NCBI GenBank assembly: GCA_021300395.1
Contig: JAJTEO010000003.1
Coordinates: 1 to 64,000 of the forward strand
DNA length: 64,000 nt
Source of the DNA: Fluviicola sp.
Lineage (GTDB): Bacteria > Bacteroidota > Bacteroidia > Flavobacteriales_D > Crocinitomicaceae
Direction of reading: 5' to 3'
Shown: positions 20,086 through 30,710 of the stretch, piece after piece
Layout of the letters: the number at the start of each line of letters is the position of its first letter
How positions within the stretch are numbered: position 1 is the stretch's first letter
Notes under the pieces: generated by a model
Databases searched by the model: none
Seen by the model: the letters and a program-made list of their open reading frames with translations, nothing else
Told to the model about the DNA's origin: nothing
Position numbers and translations under genes: made by a program

Positions 20086-21120
20086 TTACCATTTCACTAC
20101 TATCTTCCCTGTAGATTTTCCACTTTCTAACAGTGAATGTGCTTGATTGATGTCATCTATTGAAAATTCACCGCCGATTTGAGGAGAAATAATTCCTTTT
20201 TTGAATAAATCAATTACTTCATTCAAACAGTAGGATAAAACTTCTGGTTTTTGATCTGCGATTTTTAGCATGTTTACGCCTAGAATATTTTTAGAAGTCA
20301 TCATCAACCCAATCGGAATGACAAGTCCCATTTTCTTTACAAAATTCAATTGAGAAAGAATTCCCCATTTTCCTCCGGAAAGTTCTGATCCTCCAAATAA
20401 ATAGATTTTACCGCTAGCTCCTAATAATTTTAAATCTTGTTTAAAGGTTGAACCTCCAACGGGGTTGTAACTAATGTCTAATTTTGCACCTTCAAGAATC
20501 GTTTCAATTTGTATTGCATAATTTGACTGATTGTAATTAATGACATGATCAGCACCTAATTTTTCAACGAGTTCTCTTTTATGATCATCCCCCATTTTTG
20601 CAAAAACAGTTGCGCCTTTATATTTTGCTAATTGAATTAGGATTGTTCCAACACCACCAGCTGCAGCATGAATCAATACTTTATCACCTTTTCTGATTGG
20701 GCTAAAATATTCAGCCATGTAATAAGCTGTTACAGATTGTGTACACAATGCTAATGCAATGGAAGAATCTATTGTTTCAATCTCAACAACGGCTTGGTCT
20801 GTTGAAATTACTTTTTGAGCATAACCTCCAAAGCGAGTGAATCCTAAAACACGTTTTCCAATCCAATTAGAATTTACATTTTTTCCAATTTGAACAATCT
20901 TTCCAACCACTTCATAACCAATTACACAAGGCATAGGAGGAGCTTCTTTGTAAAGTCCATTTCTAGCCATAACATCTGCGTAATTTAAACCAAAGGCTTC
21001 CGATTCAATCAATACCTCATGATCGTTCAACTCCTTTAATTCAATTTCTTGTCTTTTGAAAGCAATTTCAGGTTTTCCTTTTTGTACAAGTACAATCGCT
21101 TCGGTTTTAGTTTTTCCCAT
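20086..21120 (-). CDS. Zinc-type alcohol dehydrogenase / quinone oxidoreductase (MDR family)
   Basis: ESEAFGLNYADVMARNGLY; VLIHAAAGGVGTILIQLAKYKGATVFA. Confidence 0.9.
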   Translation of the reverse strand: MGKTKTEAIVLVQKGKPEIAFKRQEIELKELNDHEVLIESEAFGLNYADVMARNGLYKEAPPMPCVIGYEVVGKIVQIGKNVNSNWIGKRVLGFTRFGGYAQKVISTDQAVVEIETIDSSIALALCTQSVTAYYMAEYFSPIRKGDKVLIHAAAGGVGTILIQLAKYKGATVFAKMGDDHKRELVEKLGADHVINYNQSNYAIQIETILEGAKLDISYNPVGGSTFKQDLKLLGASGKIYLFGGSELSGGKWGILSQLNFVKKMGLVIPIGLMMTSKNILGVNMLKIADQKPEVLSYCLNEVIDLFKKGIISPQIGGEFSIDDINQAHSLLESGKSTGKIVVKW

Positions 21121-21787
21121 TTTTTCCTTCTATGATGACAACAATTTCGCCTTTTGGTGGATGTTGTTCGTAGTATTCTTTGACGTCTTTCGCAGTTCCT
21201 CGTTTGTATTCTTCAAACATTTTAGACAATTCACGAACGACACAAACTTTTCGTTCAGCCCCCATGAATTCTTCAATTTGCCCTAAACATTTTACTAAAC
21301 GATGAGGTGATTCGTACAAAATAACAGTACGTTCTTCTTGTTCTAATTGAATCAATTTCGTTTGACGACCTTTTTTATGTGGTAAAAATCCTTCAAAACA
21401 AAAACGATCACATGGAAAACCACTTGCAACCAAAGCAGGAATTAAAGCCGTTGGACCAGGTAAACATTCTACTTCGATGCCTTCATTCACGCATTCACGA
21501 GCCAATAAAAATCCTGGATCAGAAATTCCTGGTGTTCCGGCATCTGAAACTAAAACAGCTAAATTCATCCCTTTAATTCGCTCAATTGCAGATTGTAAAG
21601 ATCGATGTTCATTGTGTGCATGAAACGGAATAACATGTTGTTGAATCTCAAAATGATTCAATAATTTTTTTGTTACACGTGTATCTTCAGCAAATATGAT
21701 ATCTGCTTCTTTTAAAATTCTTAAAGATCTTAAAGTAATATCTTCTAAGTTTCCAATCGGTGTTGGAACTAAACATAATTTTGGCAT
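21107..21787 (-). CDS. rsmI: 16S rRNA (cytidine(1402)-2'-O)-methyltransferase
   Basis: LCLVPTPIGNLEDITLRSLRILKEADIIFAEDTRVTKKLL; VSDAGTPGISDPG; SGFPCDRFCFEGFLP. Confidence 0.95.
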   Translation of the reverse strand: MPKLCLVPTPIGNLEDITLRSLRILKEADIIFAEDTRVTKKLLNHFEIQQHVIPFHAHNEHRSLQSAIERIKGMNLAVLVSDAGTPGISDPGFLLARECVNEGIEVECLPGPTALIPALVASGFPCDRFCFEGFLPHKKGRQTKLIQLEQEERTVILYESPHRLVKCLGQIEEFMGAERKVCVVRELSKMFEEYKRGTAKDVKEYYEQHPPKGEIVVIIEGKNGKN

Positions 21788-21790
21788 AAA

Positions 21791-22561
21791 TTATCTTGTA
21801 AGTACGACGTAGTCTTGTAAAAGTGTTTGTAAAAATTCCAATCTTTTTTTTGGTGTTTCAGTTAATCCAATCAATTGAGCAGATTCGTCGGCAAGGTTTC
21901 TTGCAAATTCTTTCACTTGTTCAGTAGGATGTTTTCTTAATCGTTGAATGGTGGTTTTGATTAACAACATGTCTTCATCCGTTAATTTAATCACATTTGG
22001 ATAACTTGGAGTATATGATTCTTGACTTTTTATTCCCAAAACATCGTTTAAATGATAGGTTGTACTTGATTTTTTCTTAATAATTACTGTACCAGCCATT
22101 AAATCTCCAATTCGTTGATTTTTCTCTGAAATACTGCTAAAAAAGATACCTAATATTCCAATTCCTAACCAGAAAAGAATCATAAAATCTAAACTAATCC
22201 AAAGGAAATCGCCTTTAAATATCCATCTTGTAAAAACCTCTCTTAATCCTAATCGTTCACCATTTAATGTTACAGCTCTTATTCCAACAATATACTTTCC
22301 TAGGCTTTGACCATTCGTCAAATATTCGCATAGAGGATTGTAGAATATAAATGGGATTTTCACTAAAATCAAGCTCAACAACAAATCAGAACCTTTTATT
22401 GAAACGAAAAAATTATTCAATCCCAAAATTCCTGTTAAAGTGATAAAATAAATAGTAAAAGCAGCTAAATCAATGAATGTAGCCATTACTCGTTGAGCAG
22501 TAGAAGCTAATTCATATTCAATTTTAACATTTTGTGCTGATACAAATTCAGTTGTTTTCAT
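21791..22561 (-). CDS. RDD family membrane protein
   Basis: ASTAQRVMATFIDLAAF; QSLGKYIVGIRAV; NQRIGDLMAGTVII. Confidence 0.85.
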   Translation of the reverse strand: MKTTEFVSAQNVKIEYELASTAQRVMATFIDLAAFTIYFITLTGILGLNNFFVSIKGSDLLLSLILVKIPFIFYNPLCEYLTNGQSLGKYIVGIRAVTLNGERLGLREVFTRWIFKGDFLWISLDFMILFWLGIGILGIFFSSISEKNQRIGDLMAGTVIIKKKSSTTYHLNDVLGIKSQESYTPSYPNVIKLTDEDMLLIKTTIQRLRKHPTEQVKEFARNLADESAQLIGLTETPKKRLEFLQTLLQDYVVLTR

Positions 22562-22568
22562 CGACTGA

Positions 22569-24140
22569 TTAGTTTTTGATAATTCGTTTACTTAAAAACG
22601 TTCCATTTAAGTTAATTGAAACAAAGTATAGTCCTTTTTTTGCAGTTTCTCCTTGAGTTGTATTTCCATCCCAAGTTGAAGTAATGCTTTCATTTGTAGC
22701 GATTAATTTATCTGCAATCGTAGAAACAATTTTACCTTGAGTATCATAGATTATTATACTGTATTTATCTCCTTTTTTTCCTTCGAAATTAATTGAGAAT
22801 TCATTAGAAGAAGGGTTAGGGTAAATAGAAACACCATTCGTATTTTCATCTTTTAATAGGTTATTTACTTCTGCAGTCATCAAGGCTTCCATATCATAAT
22901 TTTCATCACCAGCTTGATGCGTCATGTAATGAAAATAGATTAAAAACATTTCATCTGTTGTGTTTAATCCAGGATAAACTGTGATAGGTGGATTATTTGG
23001 ATTTTCTAAATTTGCTGTTGTATTGTCATAGTTACCATTCCCTTTAATAGTTGTTCCTATTGGTAGATATGGCATGTGCTTAAAGAAATAGAAATCTTGC
23101 CAATGAAAGTCCCAATGTGGAATATCAATAAATTTAACGGTATCTAAATTAGGCTTGATAGCGAATGATTTGATATCTTTTCCAAGCAAATGCATATGGG
23201 GAAAAACGCTCAATACTGAAATCTCATTTGTCAATCCATTATTTCCAGGAGGATACGAACCACTAACATTTGTTATCACATCTGGAGGCAACGTAAAATT
23301 CCAATTTTCAATGATTGCTGCAGCATACACTTGTCTTATACCTGTTTCATTATTTGGATAAAAATGGAAAATCACTTTTGTGCTATCTTGTTCTCCAAAA
23401 CTTCCTGCAGGATAATGCATTGCAAAATAGATATCTGTGCCAGTTGTTATTGGAATCCCTAATTTTAAAGGTGCTACAGAAGGCAACGTCATAGGTGTAG
23501 CACCTGGAGTATAGCCAGCAATTAATTTTGTTGTTTGTAAAGCCGGACTTGAGCAATCACCACCAGTTGAATCTGTCACTTCATTTCCTGTTGGATCTAA
23601 ATAGATTAATGCATGATGAACAATTTGTCTGTTTCCAGGGATAATTTCAACAGATTTAATTACTCGATTCGAAGTCAATCCACTAGGGATTGAAAAACAC
23701 GCATAGTCATCATGTCCAGCTAACGCTTTGCTTGTGTAAGTTGGCATTTTTACTACTAAATCTCCAGCTCCTAAAATCGCTCCATCATTAAAAACAGGAG
23801 GTGGAGGGGTATTTGCAGAATTTCCTTCTTGAAAACCATTTGCAATCCAATCTAGAATTGTGGTTTTATCTGTTGAGCTTAATGCACGATTATGAACGTA
23901 TTGTTGGTAGTTGTTGTTTGGTGGCCATGGTGGCATTTCATCATCTGTAACATAAGCATTTATTGCATAAACCATTTGACTAACTTCATTATAAGTTGTT
24001 AATGGTGTTGATGAAATCCCTCCCTGATGATGACATTGAGCACATTTATTGTAAAAAATAGGTGCAACTTCGTTACTCCATGTTTGAGCAAGGCTAATTG
24101 TACTTAAAAATAAAAATAGGATTGAAATGATTCTATTCAT
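22569..24140 (-). CDS. Secreted cytochrome-like CxxCH / copper type II monooxygenase-like protein with T9SS type A signal
   Basis: Signal peptide; CAQCHH haem motif; His-rich HHALIYLDP, AMHYPAG, FPHMHLLGK; C-terminal SIYPNPSSNEFSINF...GLYFVSINLNGTFLSKRIIKN. Confidence 0.8.
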   Translation of the reverse strand: MNRIISILFLFLSTISLAQTWSNEVAPIFYNKCAQCHHQGGISSTPLTTYNEVSQMVYAINAYVTDDEMPPWPPNNNYQQYVHNRALSSTDKTTILDWIANGFQEGNSANTPPPPVFNDGAILGAGDLVVKMPTYTSKALAGHDDYACFSIPSGLTSNRVIKSVEIIPGNRQIVHHALIYLDPTGNEVTDSTGGDCSSPALQTTKLIAGYTPGATPMTLPSVAPLKLGIPITTGTDIYFAMHYPAGSFGEQDSTKVIFHFYPNNETGIRQVYAAAIIENWNFTLPPDVITNVSGSYPPGNNGLTNEISVLSVFPHMHLLGKDIKSFAIKPNLDTVKFIDIPHWDFHWQDFYFFKHMPYLPIGTTIKGNGNYDNTTANLENPNNPPITVYPGLNTTDEMFLIYFHYMTHQAGDENYDMEALMTAEVNNLLKDENTNGVSIYPNPSSNEFSINFEGKKGDKYSIIIYDTQGKIVSTIADKLIATNESITSTWDGNTTQGETAKKGLYFVSINLNGTFLSKRIIKN

Positions 24141-24268
24141 AATAAGTTATTTTAAGTGAAAGTTACATATTTTTTTTAAATCAGGAATAAATATACATTC
24201 TACTAATATTTATCATGTTTTAATTACGTCTTTAATATTACTTTTGCACAGTTTTTTATCTTTCAAAA

Positions 24269-25090
24269 ATGAAAAAGATTTTATTTATTTTATTGACTTT
24301 GTCATCTTTTGCTTATTCTCAAGATGCTGCTCCTGTAATTTCTAAAAAAGGAAGTTTTTATTTTTATTGGGGTTGGAATAGAGGATTATATTCAAAATCT
24401 GATATTCATTTTCAGGGTTTAAATTATGACTTTACTTTGCATGATGTTGCAGCCCAAGACAAAGTAGCTAAAGGTTTTCGTACTTATGTTGATCCTGCAA
24501 CAATTACTATTCCGCAATACAATTTTAGAATTGGGTATTTCATTAATGAAAAATATGATATCTCTATCGCTTCAGATCATATGAAATATGTTATGAAGTC
24601 ATATCAAACAGTTAAGATGGATGGATATATCAATAATTCTGGTTTTCCTGAATATGATGGTTCATATGATAATACATCTTTTGACATTAATCCTAAGTTT
24701 TTACAATTTGAACATACAGATGGATTAAATTATCTTAACGTTGAGTTGAGAAGAAATGACTCATTGTTTACTAAAGACTTTTTTAAACTTCGATTAATTG
24801 AAGGTGTTGGTGCAGGTATTTTATATCCTCGTTCGAATACTACCTTGATGGGAAATGCACGTTATGATCAATTTAATGTTGCTGGTTTTGGAATTGGTGG
24901 TGTTGTTGCTCTTAATCTAGAATTTTGGAATCGTTTCTTTTTACAAACTGAATTAAAAGCTGGATTTATTGATATGCCTTCTATAAGAACTACGTTATAC
25001 AAAGCTGATAAAGCAAGTCAAAACTTTTGGTTTTTACAGTCTAATGTTGTTTTAGGTATGAATTTTAATTACAAAAATAAAGCAAAATAA
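24269..25090 (+). CDS. Outer-membrane beta-barrel-like protein
   Basis: Signal peptide MKKILFILLTLSSFAYS; alternating beta strands; barrel-like C-terminus. Confidence 0.65.
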   Translation: MKKILFILLTLSSFAYSQDAAPVISKKGSFYFYWGWNRGLYSKSDIHFQGLNYDFTLHDVAAQDKVAKGFRTYVDPATITIPQYNFRIGYFINEKYDISIASDHMKYVMKSYQTVKMDGYINNSGFPEYDGSYDNTSFDINPKFLQFEHTDGLNYLNVELRRNDSLFTKDFFKLRLIEGVGAGILYPRSNTTLMGNARYDQFNVAGFGIGGVVALNLEFWNRFFLQTELKAGFIDMPSIRTTLYKADKASQNFWFLQSNVVLGMNFNYKNKAK

Positions 25091-25978
25091 TTAAGCTTTT
25101 TCTTTTTCTGATTTTAGATTATAATAGGTTATTCCTGATATAATTAATAGTCCTCCAAATAATTCTATTAGTGTTATTGTTTCTCCTGTATAGAAATAAC
25201 TTGCAGTTGTTGCAAATATTGGTTCCAATGATAATATCATTGCTGTAAGGATTGTACTAATGTATTGCTGAACATAAATCATGATGAAATAACATAATAA
25301 AGTACCTATTAAACTTAGATATAATACACTAGGCAAGGCATCCCATTTATAAATAATTTCTTCTTTCGTAATTCCAGTTTTAATTCCTAATGCTATGGTT
25401 GATATGATGCCAGCAAATAAAAATTGATAAAAGATAATTCCATTTAATTCAGATTTACGAACATATTCTCCTGATAATATAATATTCAATGCACATATTG
25501 CAGCACATATTAATGTCAATACATCACCAAAATTATAGCTCGAATTTGAATTACCATTCGTTAAAAAATATATTCCAATCCCAACGATTGCGATAGTTAA
25601 TATTTGATTTTTATCTAGTTTGTTTTGTCCAGAAAACAATAATAAAATTGGAACTAATATTACAGCAGAACTTGTTATAAATGCACTATGAGTGGAGCTT
25701 GTTATATTTAAACCAATTGTTTGTATAATGTAAATAGCACCAATTATTGCACCCAAAATAATTCCATATTTAACAGCGCTTTTATTTTTTAATGTAGTTA
25801 GTTTTTTTGTAAAGAATAGATATATTAAAAACGCTATTACAGCTATCCAGTTTCTCAATGAAGAAAGTAAATAAGGATCAACTTTTGTGGTAATGTCTTT
25901 AATTACAGTGAAGGTACTTCCCCAAATCAAACAACAAAAGACCAAGAGTAAAGTGTATTTTTTGTTAGTTTGTTTCAT
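25091..25978 (-). CDS. EamA/DMT-family transporter
   Basis: About 10 TM helices; CCLIWGSTFTVIKDI; SLEPIFATTASYFYTGE. Confidence 0.9.
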   Translation of the reverse strand: MKQTNKKYTLLLVFCCLIWGSTFTVIKDITTKVDPYLLSSLRNWIAVIAFLIYLFFTKKLTTLKNKSAVKYGIILGAIIGAIYIIQTIGLNITSSTHSAFITSSAVILVPILLLFSGQNKLDKNQILTIAIVGIGIYFLTNGNSNSSYNFGDVLTLICAAICALNIILSGEYVRKSELNGIIFYQFLFAGIISTIALGIKTGITKEEIIYKWDALPSVLYLSLIGTLLCYFIMIYVQQYISTILTAMILSLEPIFATTASYFYTGETITLIELFGGLLIISGITYYNLKSEKEKA

Positions 25979-26022
25979 AGAAGTTTTTTTGCAAAATTAA
26001 TAATCCTTTTAAGATTATGACA

Positions 26023-26055
26023 TAAAAAAACAGCGCAGGTAAGTGCGCTGTTCTT
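26023..26055 (-). terminator. recA terminator
   Basis: Minus strand: cagcgcacttacctgcgctgttttttt. Confidence 0.75.
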
Positions 26056-26073
26056 AACGATATGCAGTTTGTC

Positions 26074-27108
26074 TTAGTCTTCTTCCGTAGCAACTAAAAT
26101 GCTAGCATCTTTACTAAGAGCGTCTTTAATTTTTTGTTCTAATTCTAAGAATAATTCTGGATTATCAAGAATGATTTGTTTTACAGCATCTCTTCCTTGT
26201 CCTAAACGTGTTTCACCATATGAGAACCAAGATCCACTTTTCTTGATAACATTTAATTCTACACCTAAATCGATGATTTCTCCAACTTTAGAAATACCTT
26301 CTCCATACATGATGTCAAATTCAGCTTTTCTAAATGGGGGAGCAATTTTATTTTTAACAACTTTTACTTTAATTCTGTTACCAATAACTTCTTCACCATC
26401 TTTAATTTGAGCTGCTCTTCTGATATCAACTCTAACTGAAGCGTAAAATTTCAATGCATTTCCACCTGTAGTTGTTTCTGGGTTACCGAACATTACACCA
26501 ATTTTATCACGTAATTGGTTAATGAAGATACAACAACATCCTGCTTTATTGATTGAACCAGTTAATTTTCTAAGTGCTTTTGACATTAAACGTGCTTGTA
26601 ATCCCATTTGTGAATCACCCATCTCTCCTTCAATCTCAGCTTTCGGAGTTAATGCAGCTACTGAATCGACAACTACTAAATCGACAGCTCCTGAACGAAT
26701 CAAGTTATCTGCAATTTCTAATGCTTGTTCACCATTATCTGGTTGTGAAATCAATAAGTTTCCTACATCAACACCTAATTTTTGTGCGTAAAATTGATCA
26801 AATGCATGTTCAGCATCTATAAACGCAGCAATTCCACCTTGCTTTTGAACTTCTGCAATTGCGTGAATTGCCAATGTTGTTTTACCTGATGATTCAGGTC
26901 CGAAGATTTCAACTATACGTCCTTTTGGATAACCTTGAACACCAAGTGCCAAATCTAATGTTAAAGAACCTGAAGGAATAACTTCAATATCTACTATCGG
27001 AGAATCTCCCAATTTCATAACAGTTCCTTTACCGTATGTTTTGTCTAATTTCTCCATTGTAAGCTGTAAAGCTTTTAATTTGTCTGCGTTTACTTCTTTT
27101 GCTGCCAT
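26074..27108 (-). CDS. recA: Recombinase RecA
   Basis: [56 protein letters not shown]. Confidence 0.98.
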   Translation of the reverse strand: MAAKEVNADKLKALQLTMEKLDKTYGKGTVMKLGDSPIVDIEVIPSGSLTLDLALGVQGYPKGRIVEIFGPESSGKTTLAIHAIAEVQKQGGIAAFIDAEHAFDQFYAQKLGVDVGNLLISQPDNGEQALEIADNLIRSGAVDLVVVDSVAALTPKAEIEGEMGDSQMGLQARLMSKALRKLTGSINKAGCCCIFINQLRDKIGVMFGNPETTTGGNALKFYASVRVDIRRAAQIKDGEEVIGNRIKVKVVKNKIAPPFRKAEFDIMYGEGISKVGEIIDLGVELNVIKKSGSWFSYGETRLGQGRDAVKQIILDNPELFLELEQKIKDALSKDASILVATEED

Positions 27109-27223
27109 ATCGCTTTTGTTTTACTTCGTTTTCAATCTTCGTTACTGATTTCAACGAATGGTTATATATTGTTTTTATTTATGATACAAAGATATAGTTA
27201 GATGATCGTAATCTATTTACGTA

Positions 27224-27703
27224 CTAATTTTCTTTTTCAAAAATTTCAAAAATTTCTTCTGCGTGTGCTTTTGTCTTTGGTTTATCAATGATTCCTATGA
27301 TAATTCCTTTTTCGTTCACGACAAATGTTGTACGATGAATTCCATCATATTCTTTTCCCATGAATTTTTTATGTCCCCAAACTCCATAAGCCTCAATGAT
27401 TGTTTTATCAACATCAGCTAAAAGAGGGAAATTTAATTGTTGCTTTTCGATAAATTTTTGATGCGATGCTTCTGTGTCAGCACTAACTCCAAAGATGTGA
27501 ATACCTTTTTCAACTAATGAAGTATAATTATCTCTTATGTTACATGCTTGCATCGTACAACCTGGAGTACTATCTTTTGGGTAAAAATAGATAGCCCATT
27601 TTTTACCAATTAAATCTGAAGAATAAATCGCTTCACCATTTTGATCCTTTGCTATAAACATCGGAGCTTTATCTCCAACTTTTAAAAATTTTAATTTGCT
27701 CAT
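27224..27703 (-). CDS. bcp: Thioredoxin-dependent peroxiredoxin (BCP type)
   Basis: YFYPKDSTPGCTMQACNIRDNY; YGVWGHKKFMGKEYDGIHRTTFVV. Confidence 0.94.
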   Translation of the reverse strand: MSKLKFLKVGDKAPMFIAKDQNGEAIYSSDLIGKKWAIYFYPKDSTPGCTMQACNIRDNYTSLVEKGIHIFGVSADTEASHQKFIEKQQLNFPLLADVDKTIIEAYGVWGHKKFMGKEYDGIHRTTFVVNEKGIIIGIIDKPKTKAHAEEIFEIFEKEN

Positions 27704-27974
27704 TTTGTAAACATTGTTTTGACGAATATTTAATCAAATATAAATTGAATATTCTAATTGACAAAATTTATTTTAAAAAAAGTAAAAGGATTTTTATTTC
27801 AATGTATTCAAATCTAGTGTTTGTATCATTTTTTTGAAAAAATATTTCTGATAAAATTTACTTGAAATAATATAAGTTAAATTATATATCTAATTTTATT
27901 TCAAACCGGAATTATAAGGATTAAAGATGCGATCTAGTTAATAATTTGATAGGTTGTGATGAAGCTAATTTATA

Positions 27975-28017
27975 AAAAAACACCCCAAAAGTGCATTTAC
28001 ATTCTGGGGTGTTTTTA
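27975..28017. terminator. Strong stem-loop at the 3' end of the Omp28-like gene
   Basis: aaaaaacacccca...tggggtgttttt. Confidence 0.7.
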
Positions 28018-28029
28018 GATTGAAATATT

Positions 28030-29001
28030 TTATGATTTAATCTTTTTCTTTATCACTTGTAATACTTCTTTCGTATCTTTTCGATAAACATAAATCAATA
28101 AATGCATATTGTCTACATTGTATTGACTCGGTAATTTATAACTGTAATTCAAATAATATTTATCTCCTTCGAGAGCTAAACCATTTTTATCAACTTTCAT
28201 TGCATCAACCAGTTTACGTCCCATCGATAATCCGTCGATACATCCTCTATGAATGTCTTTGTGAACATAATTTAGGTCTTCATTATTAGGTAAAGACCAA
28301 GCGGCAGGAACTTTTTGAGAAGCTATTAATGAATCTTCAATTAAATAAACAACTTGGTATAAATCCTCAGTAAAAGATTGAATTAAATCAACTTCAGTAT
28401 GTAAAAACACACCTCTTGTTTCAGGGAAATAATTGGTAGCTGCTTGTAAATTAACTTTTAACGGACTAGCTAATAAACTATTGACAGTTGATCCCCATGT
28501 ATTAATTGTAAAAGGTGTTTGAAAAATGTAACCATCAATATTTTTACGATTGAATGTAACAGAAGGGTTAGAGCTAAAATCTTCTTCAGAAGCAGGAGCT
28601 TCGTAAGATATTTCTATTCCTTGAGGATTTGTAAAATCAGTTGTATAATTTGGTGAACTTGTTACTTGAAAATCCATTGAGCCTCTTGGTCCAGTATGAA
28701 TTGCGGCAATAAAAACTCTATCAGTATTAAGATGAGCAATGTCATGAATTTCTATTGCTGCATCTGGACAATTGATACATTTGTGGCCTGTATAATCTTC
28801 AATTAATACATTAGCTAATGTATTTGTATTTGGTCCAAATGTTGGCCATAAAGTATTTTTATACGTCTCTAGATTAACGCCATATAAAAGAGTTGTATCC
28901 ACATCAACGTATTGTTTTGGATATGGATTTTTCACTTTATCACAAGATTGAAAAGTGAAAAAAGCCATTAAAGCTGTAATATATATGATTGTTTTTTTCA
29001 T
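28030..29001 (-). CDS. Omp28-like outer-membrane lipoprotein with thioredoxin-like CxxC
   Basis: Lipobox MAFFTFQSCDK; VLIEDYTGHKCINCPDAAIEIHDIA. Confidence 0.82.
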   Translation of the reverse strand: MKKTIIYITALMAFFTFQSCDKVKNPYPKQYVDVDTTLLYGVNLETYKNTLWPTFGPNTNTLANVLIEDYTGHKCINCPDAAIEIHDIAHLNTDRVFIAAIHTGPRGSMDFQVTSSPNYTTDFTNPQGIEISYEAPASEEDFSSNPSVTFNRKNIDGYIFQTPFTINTWGSTVNSLLASPLKVNLQAATNYFPETRGVFLHTEVDLIQSFTEDLYQVVYLIEDSLIASQKVPAAWSLPNNEDLNYVHKDIHRGCIDGLSMGRKLVDAMKVDKNGLALEGDKYYLNYSYKLPSQYNVDNMHLLIYVYRKDTKEVLQVIKKKIKS

Positions 29002-29018
29002 GATTCAAATGTTATAAA

Positions 29019-30689
29019 TTAGAAACTTTGAGTGAAAGATAATGTTAACCCATTCGAAGCAGGTACAACTCTACAAACACCACCTACACAAAATAATCCA
29101 GCACGTTGTCTACCATATGAAACTGTAAATCGAGTAGATTCATGAACGTATCCAACTGTTCCAATCACGTAGTGAATTCTTAAATTTTCATGAGGATTAG
29201 CATAATTATACTGATCCATCAAACCTATAAACCAATTTGATTTGTAATTGTATTCAATAACCCCAGTGGCCCAATCACCTTTATCTCTTCCAGCACCTTT
29301 ATTTGTAACCAATTCTTGTAATTCGATTCTAAAAGAATGGTTTTTGTTCAATTTATATCCAATTTCTACTACACCTATATGAGCTGTAATAACTCCTGTT
29401 GCATCTTCTGTAATACTAGCAAAATCATTATTTAGTTTAATGTCAAAATAGTTTAAACTGATATTAAAAGATTTACTAAACTTTTTATAGATGCTAACAT
29501 TGATGTCTTGCCATAAAAGTGTTTTACTTGTTGAAAATAAATCTGTTGTATAGGCTATTCCAGTTGAGTCAAGAGCGTTTATTCCTTTATAACTTTTTAA
29601 TGGATCATAGGCATTTGAAAAATTGGCATTAATAGTTGTTCCATATTTACCTCCAAGTTTTGAACCTTTTGGAATGGTATAAACTACTTCAGCTTGATAA
29701 GCTATTTCACCATTTAATTGAGTTGCGTATGGGTATAAAGATGCAACAAGATTATATGTGTGGGTTTTATTTAAAGACGGTAAATAGTTAATTAAATCCA
29801 TCTGTAATCCTTTTGATCTATCAGATCTATAACTCATATTGTCAATTGATTTCCCTGAAAATGAGAAACCTAAGCCTTTTTTTGACCACCCCATGTTAAA
29901 TAATGCGGCGTATCCATTGTTATAAATAAATTTATTGTCAGCTGAAGGATCATTTTCTTTTATAGAATATTCCCCATCAATAAAAAACTTGTTGTATCGA
30001 ATTTTGAATCGACCACCATAACTACCAACATTTTCAGGTAAAATTAAGTCGTCATCATTATCTTTTTGATATTTACTTACAAATGAACCACCTAATGTAA
30101 TATCTAACTTTTTGTCTTTTAAAAATTTGAAGGTTTCATTTAAATGAATTTCCCCATCAATTCCTCTAACAATTCCATCGGCTAATTCAACTCTACCATT
30201 AGTAAAAGATTCACGTTGATATCCGTATGCTGCTTTTATCACAACACCAACTTTTGGTTTAACGATTAATCGCATTCCATCCATAGCATTGTCATATCCT
30301 AATGCTCGATTTTCATATGCTCTTAACAATGCACCTGAACCAAATTGTTCGTAGAAATTACCAACAGTCACATCAACTAAAGCGTTTGTATAGCCAACAT
30401 ATCGCATACCTAATCCAGTACCAGAAAATACAGCTGGATAACCATTTATTCTAGGGGCATAAGATTCAAATCGACCACCTGCTTTAAAACCATTGTTTAC
30501 ATAAAAGACATTCATGTAAGTGTTGATTAATCCTTTTTCAGGAGGTAACGAAGCGCCGATTAATGTGTCTTCATTAAGGTATTGGAATGTCGTTTCAATG
30601 TTACCAGTTAATGTCCCTTTGTTTTCCTGAGAAAATCCTAAGAAACTAGAAGAAACAACGCAAACGGATAGTAATTTTTTAAATATCAT
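29019..30689 (-). CDS. Outer-membrane beta-barrel protein (DUF6029-like)
   Basis: Signal peptide; GNFYEQFGSGALLRAYENRALGYDNAMDGMRLIVKP; aromatic C-terminal SF. Confidence 0.75.
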   Translation of the reverse strand: MIFKKLLSVCVVSSSFLGFSQENKGTLTGNIETTFQYLNEDTLIGASLPPEKGLINTYMNVFYVNNGFKAGGRFESYAPRINGYPAVFSGTGLGMRYVGYTNALVDVTVGNFYEQFGSGALLRAYENRALGYDNAMDGMRLIVKPKVGVVIKAAYGYQRESFTNGRVELADGIVRGIDGEIHLNETFKFLKDKKLDITLGGSFVSKYQKDNDDDLILPENVGSYGGRFKIRYNKFFIDGEYSIKENDPSADNKFIYNNGYAALFNMGWSKKGLGFSFSGKSIDNMSYRSDRSKGLQMDLINYLPSLNKTHTYNLVASLYPYATQLNGEIAYQAEVVYTIPKGSKLGGKYGTTINANFSNAYDPLKSYKGINALDSTGIAYTTDLFSTSKTLLWQDINVSIYKKFSKSFNISLNYFDIKLNNDFASITEDATGVITAHIGVVEIGYKLNKNHSFRIELQELVTNKGAGRDKGDWATGVIEYNYKSNWFIGLMDQYNYANPHENLRIHYVIGTVGYVHESTRFTVSYGRQRAGLFCVGGVCRVVPASNGLTLSFTQSF

Positions 30690-30710
30690 AAAAGTTGAAT
30701 TGATTCAAGA

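Noticed and set aside
26099-26822. Plus-strand ORFs antisense to recA
   Set aside because: Shadow ORFs of a highly conserved gene
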